From Candidatus Hydrogenedentota bacterium (GTDB lineage: Bacteria > Hydrogenedentota > Hydrogenedentia > Hydrogenedentales > SLHB01), in assembly GCA_903925285.1 (NCBI GenBank), contig CAIYET010000399.1, positions 1-48,347 of the forward strand: 48,347 nt of DNA, given 5' to 3'. The notes under the pieces were generated by a model. It saw only the letters and a program-made list of their open reading frames with translations. It had not been told where the DNA came from and searched no databases. Below, piece after piece: positions 8,191 to 16,516 of the stretch. The translations under genes were made by a program, and so were the position numbers. The first letter of the stretch is position 1, and each line of letters begins with the position of its first letter.

Positions 8191-8202
8191 CTCACTAGTG
8201 AG
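8191..8202. repeat. 12-bp palindrome at the island edge
   Basis: CTCACTAGTGAG is a perfect palindrome between the membrane-anchored hypothetical gene and the convergent acyl-CoA dehydrogenase. A weak 7-base stem (TAAGGGG with CCCCTTA) overlaps the end of the hypothetical gene just before it. It may mark the boundary of the inserted segment or a bidirectional 3' structure; no matching copy was seen on the left side of the island. Confidence 0.35.
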
Positions 8203-8220
8203 CCGTAGGCGACTACCTTA

Positions 8221-10023
8221 TCAGAACCACGCGGGGTTGAAATCGAGGGCGGTGCGCTCGTTGGCCTTGAGAATAGTTGCCGTGGCGATGGCGTGCGGGA
8301 GGACTCGGTTGGCGTAGAAGCGGGCCGTGGCAATTTTGCCTTGATAGAAGTCCTGCTCGTTCGAGCCGGCGTCGAGCGCCTTTTGCGCGGCGACGGCTTG
8401 CATGAGCAGTTGCCAGCCCACGGCCAGCCTCGAGAACATTTCGAGGTAGTCGGACGCGTTGCAGACGTACAGCGCCACGTCGCCGGACATGCCGACGCCG
8501 GCGAGGTGCATGGTCACGCCGACAACGGCGTCTTGCGTCTCGCGAACCTTTGCGGCGATGTCTTTGAGCGCCTCGATTGCGTCGGCTTCATCGAGCGTGG
8601 CGGCCATTTCGCCCATGAGAACGCGCACGGCCTGGCCTGCTTTGAGCGGCACTTTTCGTCCGAGCAGATCGAGGGCTTGAATGCCGTTCGCGCCTTCGTA
8701 AATCGAGAAGACCTTGTTGTCGCGAAGCATCTGCGCAACGGGAAATTCCTCGGAGTACCCGACGCCGCCGAAGACTTGCATGGCTGTGCGAATGGCGTCG
8801 AATGCGCCGTCGGCGCCGTGGGCCTTGCAACAGGGCGTGAGCAGTTCGAGCAGCAGGTCCGTACGCTCGAATTCGTCGGGGTCGGTGGTCGCTTTGCGTA
8901 CGTCGGCCTTGCCGGCGCAATAGAGGATCAGGCCGAGGCATCCCTCGACGAATGCCTTCTGCTTGAGCAGCATGAGGCGCACGTCGGGGTGGTTGACGAT
9001 GGCAATGGGCGGCATTGTGGGATCCTTGCTCGTGATCTCGCGTCCCTGAAGTCGCTCGTTTGCGTATCGCAACGCGCAGTGATACGCCGCCGACGCCTGG
9101 CCGACGGCCTGGATGGCCGTGAACACGCGGGCGTGGTTCATGAGTTCGAACATGTACTTGAGGCCCTTGTGCGGTTCGCCGAGCAGCCAGCCGCGGCAAT
9201 CGTTCTTGTCGCCGAACACGAGCGTGGCCGTGGCTTGGCCCTTGAGGCCCATCTTGTGCTCGATGCCCGTCGTGGCAACGTCGTTAAACGCGCCCGGCGT
9301 ACCGTCGGGATTCGGGCGGAACTTGGGGACGATGAAGAGGCTGATGCCCTTGACGCCGGGCGGTGCGCCCTCGATGCGCGCCAAGACGGGATGCACGATG
9401 TTTTCAGTGATATCGTGATCGCCGGACGAGATGAACCGCTTGGTACCGTTAATCAGGTAATAGTCGCCGTCCGGGGCTTTGACGGCCGTCGTGATGATAT
9501 CGCCGAGCGACGTGCCGGCGTCTGGTTCCGTCAAGGCCATCGTGCCGGCCCACTCGCCCGAATAGAGCTTGAGCAGATACAGGTCTTTTAGTTCCTGGCT
9601 GCCGCAACTTTCGAGGAGACGTCCGGTCCCGCCTGTACCGTTGAGGTACATGCAGGCCGCCGTGTTGCCGCTGTTGAATAGGAACAGCGTAGCGGCGTAG
9701 ACCGCGAGCGGAAATTGTTGGCCGCCGTTTTCATATGTGGCGTCGGGTGCGAACCAGCCGCCCTCGCGGAACTGACGCCAGATCTCGTGCATGGCTGGCG
9801 GCGCGGCGACGTGTTGTCCATCGAAGCGCGCCTCTTCGCGATCCATCGTCTGAAATGCGGGCCAGAAGATCTCATGTGTCATTTGGTATGCGGTTTCGAG
9901 CGCAAGCTCGAAGGTTTCCTTGGAATGGTCCGCGTAGTAGGGAAATCGGCAGAGGTTTTCCACATCGAAGACTTCGTATAGCATGAATCGAATGTTGCGC
10001 ATGTTGACAAGCTGGTCGTCCAT
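8221..10023 (-). CDS. Acyl-CoA dehydrogenase
   Basis: A 600-residue FAD enzyme that oxidises an acyl-CoA to the enoyl-CoA and passes electrons to ETF. It belongs to the long (about 600 residue) subgroup resembling DmdC and AcdB-type dehydrogenases rather than the 380-residue short type. Visible features are AGTMALTEPDAGTSLGDI (FAD/substrate loop), INGTKRFISSGDHD, the GIEHKMGLKGQATATLVFGD segment, and QVFGGVGYSEEFPVAQMLRD with YEGANGIQALDLLGRK near the C-terminus. It is last in the operon etfB-etfA-quinone oxidoreductase-dehydrogenase, with an AAGGAG about 12 bases before the ATG. Substrate chain length cannot be told from sequence. Confidence 0.95.
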   Translation of the reverse strand: MDDQLVNMRNIRFMLYEVFDVENLCRFPYYADHSKETFELALETAYQMTHEIFWPAFQTMDREEARFDGQHVAAPPAMHEIWRQFREGGWFAPDATYENGGQQFPLAVYAATLFLFNSGNTAACMYLNGTGGTGRLLESCGSQELKDLYLLKLYSGEWAGTMALTEPDAGTSLGDIITTAVKAPDGDYYLINGTKRFISSGDHDITENIVHPVLARIEGAPPGVKGISLFIVPKFRPNPDGTPGAFNDVATTGIEHKMGLKGQATATLVFGDKNDCRGWLLGEPHKGLKYMFELMNHARVFTAIQAVGQASAAYHCALRYANERLQGREITSKDPTMPPIAIVNHPDVRLMLLKQKAFVEGCLGLILYCAGKADVRKATTDPDEFERTDLLLELLTPCCKAHGADGAFDAIRTAMQVFGGVGYSEEFPVAQMLRDNKVFSIYEGANGIQALDLLGRKVPLKAGQAVRVLMGEMAATLDEADAIEALKDIAAKVRETQDAVVGVTMHLAGVGMSGDVALYVCNASDYLEMFSRLAVGWQLLMQAVAAQKALDAGSNEQDFYQGKIATARFYANRVLPHAIATATILKANERTALDFNPAWF

Positions 10024-10046
10024 GGTCCCGCGTTGCTCCTTATTGT

Positions 10047-10074
10047 AATTTCTAATTCCTAATTTCTAATTCAG
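10047..10074. repeat. TAATTTC/TAATTCC heptanucleotide array
   Basis: Four tandem 7-base units (TAATTTC, TAATTCC, TAATTTC, TAATTCA) between the quinone oxidoreductase gene and the acyl-CoA dehydrogenase gene. The stop codon of the oxidoreductase (complement of 10071-10073) lies in the last unit, so the array follows the gene with no gap. Confidence 0.85.
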
Positions 10075-12044
10075 ATTCGTTGTGCCACGATCTCTGCAAT
10101 ATCCATTACTTCGACGCTTCGCGCGTCGCCCTTCGCGGCGTCGGTCAGCATCGTGATGCAGAACGGGCACGCTGCGGCAATCCGGCCTGTGCCGTTCGCC
10201 GCAAGCTCGTTGAACCGGAGGGCGTTGATCGGTTCGCCGAGATGTTCTTCGAGCCACATCCGCCCGCCGCCCGCGCCGCAGCACAAACCTTTCTCGCGTT
10301 CGCGCGTCAACGGAACGAGCCGCTGTCCGGCGGATTCGAGCACGCGGCGCGGCGCATCGTAGATTTCGTTGTATCGGCCCAGATAGCACGAGTCATGATA
10401 GGCCGCGAGGGGTGGCGGATTCTCGTTTGCATTCAGTTTCAGGGCGCCGGAGTCAATAAGTTCTTGAATGAACGTCGTGTGATGGATGACGTCGTATGAT
10501 GCGCCGAACGCGGGATACTCGTTTTTGAACGTGTTGTAGCAATGTGGGCATGTGACGAGTATACGTTTGAAGGTGTGAGACTTAAACGTTTCAATGATTT
10601 CCTGCGCGGCTGTTTGGTAGAGGTATTCGTTTCCGAGACGCCGCGCGCTCTCGCAGGTGCAACGTTCCGCGTCGCCGAGAATGGCGAAATCGATGCCCGC
10701 CGCCTTGAGAATGCGCACCACCGCTACCGAGATCTTCTTGCAGCGGTCGTCATACGAGCCGCTGCATCCTACCCAGTAGAGGACGTCCGTACTTCCCTTT
10801 TCGGCTAGGATGGGCACATCGAGTCCCGCAGCCCACGCCGTGCGGTCGTTGCGCGCGAGGCCCCACGGGTTGCCAGCGGTCTCCATGTTGCGGAACGCCG
10901 TCCCGGCGGTTTCGGGAAAATCCGATTCCATGAGGACCAAGTGGCGTCTTAGATCGGTCAGTTTGTCGACGTGCTCGATGGCCATGGGACAATGCTCGAT
11001 GCACGCGGCGCATGTCGTGCATGCCCAGATCGCGTCGGGCGCAATCGCTCCGCCGACCAGCGCCGGGGTTTCCTGTTTGCGGAGTAATACTCGTGTGTTT
11101 TCGAGCAGATGATGCTTCAGATCGACGACGAGTTTTTTGGGACTCAGCGGTTTATTGGAAACGTGCGTGGGACAGAACTCTTGGCACCGGCCGCACTCGA
11201 TGCAGGCGTAAAGGTCGAGCGTCTGCTTCCACGTGTAGTCCGCGATGCGCGATACGCCGAAAGACGTGGCGGTTTCGTCTTCGAGATCGAGTTTCGTCAT
11301 TTGCCCGCGCGGGCGGAACCGGCGGAACAGGAGATTGAATGGCCCGGCCACGAGATGGACGTGTTTCGTCGGGATAACGAGCAGCCATACCAGCACAAGA
11401 TGCATCAACCCGTCGCACCACCACACGACGTGCGCGGTTGCGGCGAGCGGTCCATGCTCGAGTTGCGCAAACCCTCGCGCGAGCCATGCCGCTACGAAAT
11501 GGAATTGCGGATTAGGGAGTTCGCCGAGTGCGATTTCGGTGGCCTTCGTCGCGAGGTAGGCGGCCATCGCGCCCGCGATGAATGTGAATACCAGGACCGA
11601 TTCGGGTGAAGGCCGCGTCAGGTTCTCCGGTCGCAAGACGTGACGTCGGAACGCAAGCCCCAGAATTCCGAAGATGATCAAGACTGCGAAGAGGTCCGCC
11701 AAGGCAGCGTAGTACAAGGCTAGCCGCGTCGATCCGAACAGGTCGAAACCCGGCAAGAAGGCGCCCACAAAGTGGTCGATCGTGTTGACGGCAAAAACGA
11801 AGAAGCCCCAAACGACGAGGAAGTGTAGCGCGCCTGCCCACGGCTTGCGAAAGACGCGACGTTGAAGGAGTACGTCCAAGGCGGCGTCGATGACGCGCCT
11901 GCCCAACTCGTTGAGGCGGTCTTCGGGTTCGCGTTTGTCCGCACGAAGCAGGAGTTGCACGAGAACGTACGCACGGTATGCGAAGTAGGCAATCGAGCTT
12001 GCTATGATGACTGCGAACAGGGCTTTTTCGGGAAGCGTCAACAT
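10071..12044 (-). CDS. Membrane ETF:quinone oxidoreductase (EMO-type Fe-S protein)
   Basis: A 657-residue fusion of a NarI-like membrane domain (about residues 5-240, several hydrophobic helices) with a heterodisulfide-reductase-like part. Cysteines 281, 284, 287 and 291 (CIECGRCQEFCP) and 342, 345, 348 and 352 (CTTCAACIEHCP) bind two 4Fe-4S clusters. Two CCG domains follow, with CPHC at 499-502 and GLCCGAGGG at 587-593. This architecture next to etfAB is the bacterial ETF:(mena)quinone oxidoreductase that moves acyl-CoA dehydrogenase electrons into the quinone pool, replacing the mitochondrial-type flavin enzyme. It starts 9 bases after the etfA stop. Confidence 0.92.
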   Translation of the reverse strand: MLTLPEKALFAVIIASSIAYFAYRAYVLVQLLLRADKREPEDRLNELGRRVIDAALDVLLQRRVFRKPWAGALHFLVVWGFFVFAVNTIDHFVGAFLPGFDLFGSTRLALYYAALADLFAVLIIFGILGLAFRRHVLRPENLTRPSPESVLVFTFIAGAMAAYLATKATEIALGELPNPQFHFVAAWLARGFAQLEHGPLAATAHVVWWCDGLMHLVLVWLLVIPTKHVHLVAGPFNLLFRRFRPRGQMTKLDLEDETATSFGVSRIADYTWKQTLDLYACIECGRCQEFCPTHVSNKPLSPKKLVVDLKHHLLENTRVLLRKQETPALVGGAIAPDAIWACTTCAACIEHCPMAIEHVDKLTDLRRHLVLMESDFPETAGTAFRNMETAGNPWGLARNDRTAWAAGLDVPILAEKGSTDVLYWVGCSGSYDDRCKKISVAVVRILKAAGIDFAILGDAERCTCESARRLGNEYLYQTAAQEIIETFKSHTFKRILVTCPHCYNTFKNEYPAFGASYDVIHHTTFIQELIDSGALKLNANENPPPLAAYHDSCYLGRYNEIYDAPRRVLESAGQRLVPLTREREKGLCCGAGGGRMWLEEHLGEPINALRFNELAANGTGRIAAACPFCITMLTDAAKGDARSVEVMDIAEIVAQRI

Positions 12045-12053
12045 GCGGTCACG

Positions 12054-13019
12054 TTATGATCCCGCACCGCCGGAGACGGCTTTCGTAAAAAGCGGAACCA
12101 CTTCAAGGAGATCGGCGACGATGCCGTAATCGCAGATCTTGAAGATCGGCGCGTTGGGGTCCTTGTTGATGGCCACGACAATCCGCGAGGTGCGCATGCC
12201 GGCCTGATGCTGGATCGCGCCCGATATGCCGCACGCCACGTACAAGTCCGGGCTGACCACTTTGCCGGTCTGGCCGACTTGGTGGTTCGAGGCGATCCAC
12301 TTGGCGTCGACCGCTGCTCGGCTCGCGCCAAGGGCCGCGCCAAGCACATCGCACAACGCCTGCAACACGGGCCACGCCTCCGGCCCGCCGATGCCGCGTC
12401 CGCCGGAGACCACGCGCTTGGCTTCGGTCAGTTCGACCGTGCCGGGGGCAGCCATGACGGCTTCTTTCAGGACGGTGCGAGCGCGCGTGGCCGATACATC
12501 GCGCTTTACGAGCGTCGGCAGAGCCGTGCCGTCGCGGACAATCGGCGTGACGTTCGGTCGCAGGGACGCCATGGCGGGCGCATTCGCTACGCGGATGTCT
12601 GTGAGCACCTTGCCTGCAAAGATGGGCTTGCGGGCCATCAAGGCGCCGTCCCACCACACCTCGATGCAGTCTTGGATCAACTCGACATCGAGCCGCGCCG
12701 CGACCGATGCGCAGAGTTCTTTGCCCAAGGCCGTGGCGGAGCCTAACACGACGGTTGCGCCCAATTCGCGAACCAAGTCCGCGACAATCGAAACGTACGC
12801 GTCGTTCGTGTAGCACGCGAGGGCCGTGTCCTCGAAACAGAACACGCGCTTGATGCCCAGACCGGCCAACTCGGCGGCCTGTTCGCCCAGCGACTCGCCG
12901 ATGTAGACCGCGTCGAGTTCGAGGCCCGCCTCGCTCGCGATCCGGTTGGCGGCCGAGGCCGTTTCCAGCGCGCATGGTTTCAACGAACCGCGTTGTTCGA
13001 GTATGGCAAGTACGCTCAT
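12054..13019 (-). CDS. etfA: Electron transfer flavoprotein, alpha subunit
   Basis: A 321-residue large ETF subunit carrying the electron-transferring FAD. The C-terminal FAD domain shows SGGRGIGGPEAWPVL, then ASNHQVGQTGKVVSPDLYVA, GISGAIQHQAGM and INKDPNAPIF, all matching the ETF-alpha family. The N-terminal domain begins MSVLAILEQRG. It lies between etfB and the quinone oxidoreductase; a large inverted repeat fills the 91-base gap to etfB, and AAAGGAA precedes the ATG. Confidence 0.96.
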   Translation of the reverse strand: MSVLAILEQRGSLKPCALETASAANRIASEAGLELDAVYIGESLGEQAAELAGLGIKRVFCFEDTALACYTNDAYVSIVADLVRELGATVVLGSATALGKELCASVAARLDVELIQDCIEVWWDGALMARKPIFAGKVLTDIRVANAPAMASLRPNVTPIVRDGTALPTLVKRDVSATRARTVLKEAVMAAPGTVELTEAKRVVSGGRGIGGPEAWPVLQALCDVLGAALGASRAAVDAKWIASNHQVGQTGKVVSPDLYVACGISGAIQHQAGMRTSRIVVAINKDPNAPIFKICDYGIVADLLEVVPLFTKAVSGGAGS

Positions 13020-13033
13020 GTCAATGTTCCTTT

Positions 13034-13108
13034 GAGGCTGTAGGAAGTGAGGCTGTAGGCTGTAGGAAGTGCGGGCCTACAGCCTACAGCCTCACTTCCT
13101 ACAGCCTC
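13034..13108. repeat. Perfect 33-bp inverted repeat built of GGCTGTA heptamers
   Basis: Left arm 13034-13066 and right arm 13076-13108 are exact reverse complements; the 9-base loop is AAGTGCGGG. The arms contain the 7-base unit GGCTGTA and an internal GGAAGTGAGG. The structure fills almost the whole gap between etfB (stop at 13111-13113) and etfA. In RNA it would form a very stable stem inside the operon message, able to affect processing, subunit ratio or termination. No U-tract follows. Confidence 0.95.
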
Positions 13109-13110
13109 GT

Positions 13111-13890
13111 TCATAGGACTTTTTCCTGTTCGCGCAAGATCCTAACGAGTTCGTGGACCTGCTGGTCGAGGTCTCCCTCGAGGACGCGGCCCAACCGGTT
13201 TTGCCGTGGTAACGACGTTGATTCGATTGTCATGCCCGGCGTCAATGCGCCTTCGGGAAGATCGAGACTGCTCAGCGCAACTTCGCGAATCTCTTTTTTC
13301 TTGGCCTTCATGATGTTGGGAAGCGTCGGATAGCGCGGGACGTTGATGCCTTTTTGCGTCGTGAACATGGCGGGGAGCGGCGTCTCGTAGACGTAATACC
13401 CGCCTTCGATTTCGCGTTGGACGGTGGCGGTCGCTCCGGCCAAGACGAGTTGCGTGATCGTCGACACGTGCGGCCAGCCCAACAATTCGGCGACGCGTTC
13501 GGGAACCTGCGAAGCGTCGTCGTCCACCGCCTGCTTACCCGCCAACACAAGGTCCGGCGCCAACTCGCGCAGCACCGCCGCGAGTGCATGCGCAACGCTA
13601 CGCGGCGTGAGATTGTTTGGGCCAGGGGGGTGTACGACCAATACACCCGAATCGGCCCCCATGGCGAGTCCCGAACGGATCACGTCCTTGGTTTCCGCCG
13701 GACCGAGGCTCAGCAACACCACATCCACACCGGACGCGTCCTTGAGTTTCACCGCCTCCTCGACGGCGTGCTCGTCGTACGGACTCATCACGTACTTCAG
13801 TCCCGCCAGGTCCACCGACTTGCCATCGTCGGCTACCTTAAAGACCGATGCCGTGTCCGGTACGCGTTTCACGAGAACGACAATTCGCAT
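13111..13890 (-). CDS. etfB: Electron transfer flavoprotein, beta subunit
   Basis: A 259-residue small ETF subunit of the adenine-nucleotide alpha-hydrolase fold. It begins MRIVVLVKRVPDTA, has SPYDEHAVEEAVKLKD and GKQAVDDDASQVPERVAELL (dehydrogenase and nucleotide contacts), and ends with the ETF-beta signature PRYPTLPNIMKAKKKEI. An AGGAGGCGAT ribosome site immediately precedes the ATG. First gene of the minus-strand operon 13890-8221. Whether this ETF bifurcates cannot be decided from these residues alone. Confidence 0.96.
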   Translation of the reverse strand: MRIVVLVKRVPDTASVFKVADDGKSVDLAGLKYVMSPYDEHAVEEAVKLKDASGVDVVLLSLGPAETKDVIRSGLAMGADSGVLVVHPPGPNNLTPRSVAHALAAVLRELAPDLVLAGKQAVDDDASQVPERVAELLGWPHVSTITQLVLAGATATVQREIEGGYYVYETPLPAMFTTQKGINVPRYPTLPNIMKAKKKEIREVALSSLDLPEGALTPGMTIESTSLPRQNRLGRVLEGDLDQQVHELVRILREQEKVL

Positions 13891-14019
13891 ATCGCCTCCT
13901 ACGATGGGGATACCATCCGATGGGTGCTAGATTATGCAATTGGTCCAATCTCCTGCAAGTTTTCGCGAGCGCAATCGTGTAGCCATTCCATTGAGCTATC
14001 GAACTGACGAAAAAACATG

Positions 14020-14081
14020 TCGATCTTCCGCGCGTACGAATACGTGTTCTCAACGCCCGTCGCGGCGACAAATGACGCGCC
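14020..14081 (-). pseudogene. Fragment of a DUF362 gene
   Basis: Read on the minus strand these bases encode GASFVAATGVENTYSYARKID, which matches the internal segment GAPLIAAAGVANTYSYARKIN of the intact DUF362 gene at 33034-34140; the two DNA segments agree at roughly five of every six positions. Both ends are broken: upstream it joins a transposase fragment in a different frame, and downstream the frame continues for 27 codons with no DUF362 resemblance. The rest of 13891-14019 holds nothing I recognise. Confidence 0.7.
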
Positions 14082-14197
14082 CCGACCAGACGGCCGCACA
14101 ACGCCTCATTGGGGAAAATCCCGATGACGTGCGTGCGCCGTTTAATCTCTTCCATGATCCGCTCCAGCAGGTTCGTCGTGTACAGCTTGCGCCCCGT
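14082..14197 (-). pseudogene. 3' remnant of an IS256-family (mutator-type) transposase
   Basis: The minus strand encodes TGRKLYTTNLLERIMEEIKR then RTHVIGIFPNEALCGRLVGA, the characteristic C-terminal region of IS256-family transposases (TTNLLER...EIKRRTRVVGIFPNEAS). Only about 40 codons remain; the conserved DDE residues lie upstream and are absent. The remnant ends at GGGGCGCG, where it runs into the DUF362 fragment. No terminal inverted repeats were found, so it is inactive. Confidence 0.82.
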
Positions 14198-14272
14198 TGA
14201 TTTCCGTATCCGTAGTGGCTATGCTCCTGTCATGAAAATACGCTCGCCTGATGGGAGATCCGGGGGGGGCAC

Positions 14273-16453
14273 ATGAGAACACCGGGATTCATGCAATTGA
14301 CTTGGTCCAGAGAAAAAGAAATCGGCCGTTTAGTGTGGGCGCGTTGCCAGAGATGCTCCGAGGCCGTCTTGATCGCCGCATTGATGCTCATCTGCGCCGT
14401 GGGTGGACTGTCTTATCTCCTGGCATACAACAAGTCGCCTTCGTTCCAGATTACCTTGAACGCCGAACATTTCCTACCGTCCATACTGTGGGCTTCAGGC
14501 CACGGATTCACTCGTCCCGCGGGAGCGCCTGAAGGAGCGCTCGCCAACTTTCTCCAGGGCGGCCGGGAGGAGTTGTTGCCGAAACAAATTCCGATCGATC
14601 TGCCTACCGTAACCGCCGATCCGTTTAGCCGCATGCACTTGTACCTCTTCGGACTGGTTGCGTTGGCATGGCATTTCTTTGGCATCTATTGGGATGTTTT
14701 GAAACTAATTTCACTACTTTTTGTGTTATGTACAATACCAATTGTCTATCTGATTTTCCGTTTGGGAATGAACCAAGCATTCAGCGCGGCCGCCACGCTG
14801 CTCTTTGCCTTTTCGCCGGGCGTATTGTCCATCACCCCCTTCATTCGCGATTTTGCCCGTGCGCCATTCATCTTGTGCGTGCTGCTCATTCTCGGTTTTC
14901 TGCTGAAACGTCCGCCAAGCCTCAAGGCGCTTTCGGTATGGGGGCTGATGCTAGGGCTGGTGCAAGGGGCGGGGCTTGGTTTTCGCCATGACGTAATCAT
15001 GTGCCTGCTCCCGAGCGTGTTCGTGCTCTTGGGATGCCGGACGGCGTCGGCCAAACGAGTCTGGGTGCGTCTTGGAGCGGCCCGTTGCGCCGCCATTGCG
15101 TCGATGTGTGCGGGGTTTGTCTTGGCCGGTTTCCCAATCTTATCCGTGATGCGCCACGAGGGCTCTGACTCCTACCACAATGTCATGATGGGCCTTGCAA
15201 CGGAAATGAGCGACGTGATCGGCCTTGAACGTGCGTCCTATGAGATGATGCCGATGATGAACGATGGGTACTGCAATCTTGTCGCGCGCAGTTTCATGCA
15301 ACGCACCCACGGGGCGACGCCAGGCTATCTGACACCGGAATCCGCCCGCGCCAAGCGCGAATGGTTGCGTGAGGCGGTGGAGACGTTTCCGGCGGACTTC
15401 GTCACGCGGGCGTATGCCGCCTCGCTGTGGGTACTGCGCGGGCCAAGCCCTGAAACGAACAACGTCCTTTCTGTCCCGTTGCGAGAGGGCCACGGCGCTT
15501 GGTTTGTGCCATTTGGCGCCCATATGGAACGCTATGGCCCGTGGTATGTCGCGGCGGCGCTGCTGCTGTTGAGCGCATACGACCTTCGATTGGCTGCAAT
15601 GGTGTTACTGCTGGGCAGCTATTTCTGTTATACCGCCAGCCTTCAAGCCATGTACCGGCACGTTTTCTACATGAATATATTATCTCTGTGGAGCGCGGGT
15701 TTCGTACTCGAACGGAGCGTTTTAGCCGCAAGAAGCGTGATGCAATTGTGTTTACGACGGGCAAGGGATGACGGTTCCTTATCGTGGCGCACTGCTTGTT
15801 GGCGGCCCTTGGGAAGAGTTTTGTTTTTTTCCTTGGGGTTGATCGTTTGGATTTTCGTTCCCCTTTATCTGGCGCGCGCCTGGCAGTACCATACGGCGGG
15901 AACCGTCAGGGAGCGGCATGCTTCCGCACGTGTGCGGTCTATCGGCACCGAGGCGGTGGCGGCGGGTGACTGGGTGCTGTTCAAGCCAACCGAATGGGGC
16001 ACGCCCGTGCCACCGGAAGCCTTCCCTGGACTGTTGTTGACACACTATTTAATGGTTGAGTTCGCACCCCGCGACAACAAGGCGCCATGGCCCATCCGCG
16101 TGGAATGTTCCGGCAGCGATGTCCCGTATAGCTTTGGTGCGTTCACCGTGCTATGGGTGAACACGCTTGGCCCGACACGTTGTTTTATGCCAGTCTACGA
16201 ATGGTTTATCGGCCATAGCTTTTTCAAGTTCACAGGCATCGCCGTGCGCAAGGAAAATGCGCCGGACGTGAAGGGACTGTATGAAGTCACCGACTTGACG
16301 CCATTCCCGTTGTTGCTAGATCTGATATTGCCGTCCGACCCAGCGGCTTTCCGTCGTTATCTCACATTTTCGGCCAACCCACAAGCATGTAAACGATATC
16401 CGCCCAGCCTGCCGGCGCTGGATATGGCGCCCTCGGTTCTTGCTCCGCATTAA
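14273..16453 (+). CDS. Polytopic membrane protein, probable GT-C type glycosyltransferase
   Basis: A 726-residue protein with about ten hydrophobic helices: one near residue 33, a group from 125 to 290, and a C-terminal set between 420 and 535. A soluble tail of about 190 residues follows. The layout (early helix, first extracytoplasmic loop with acidic residues, many helices, soluble C-terminus) fits GT-C enzymes that use polyprenyl-linked sugars, but no family motif is decisive. The ATG follows a run of eight G that serves as ribosome site. The next genes encode a polyprenyl-sugar synthase type GT2 and a sugar acetyltransferase on the other strand, suggesting one glycan locus. It could instead be a structural polymerase-type protein. 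Confidence 0.7.
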   Translation: MRTPGFMQLTWSREKEIGRLVWARCQRCSEAVLIAALMLICAVGGLSYLLAYNKSPSFQITLNAEHFLPSILWASGHGFTRPAGAPEGALANFLQGGREELLPKQIPIDLPTVTADPFSRMHLYLFGLVALAWHFFGIYWDVLKLISLLFVLCTIPIVYLIFRLGMNQAFSAAATLLFAFSPGVLSITPFIRDFARAPFILCVLLILGFLLKRPPSLKALSVWGLMLGLVQGAGLGFRHDVIMCLLPSVFVLLGCRTASAKRVWVRLGAARCAAIASMCAGFVLAGFPILSVMRHEGSDSYHNVMMGLATEMSDVIGLERASYEMMPMMNDGYCNLVARSFMQRTHGATPGYLTPESARAKREWLREAVETFPADFVTRAYAASLWVLRGPSPETNNVLSVPLREGHGAWFVPFGAHMERYGPWYVAAALLLLSAYDLRLAAMVLLLGSYFCYTASLQAMYRHVFYMNILSLWSAGFVLERSVLAARSVMQLCLRRARDDGSLSWRTACWRPLGRVLFFSLGLIVWIFVPLYLARAWQYHTAGTVRERHASARVRSIGTEAVAAGDWVLFKPTEWGTPVPPEAFPGLLLTHYLMVEFAPRDNKAPWPIRVECSGSDVPYSFGAFTVLWVNTLGPTRCFMPVYEWFIGHSFFKFTGIAVRKENAPDVKGLYEVTDLTPFPLLLDLILPSDPAAFRRYLTFSANPQACKRYPPSLPALDMAPSVLAPH

Positions 16454-16516
16454 CGGGCGCATGCTGGCTCAATGCTAGAGCATGAGATAGTGGTTGTCCT
16501 TGCGAATCCGTCGGCG

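Noticed and set aside
8293-9591. A 432-codon plus-strand frame opposite the acyl-CoA dehydrogenase
   Set aside because: Composition artefact of high GC; the dehydrogenase on the other strand carries all family motifs.
13934-14200. An 88-codon plus-strand frame in the gap after etfB
   Set aside because: The minus strand of the same bases encodes recognisable transposase and DUF362 fragments, so the plus frame is a shadow.
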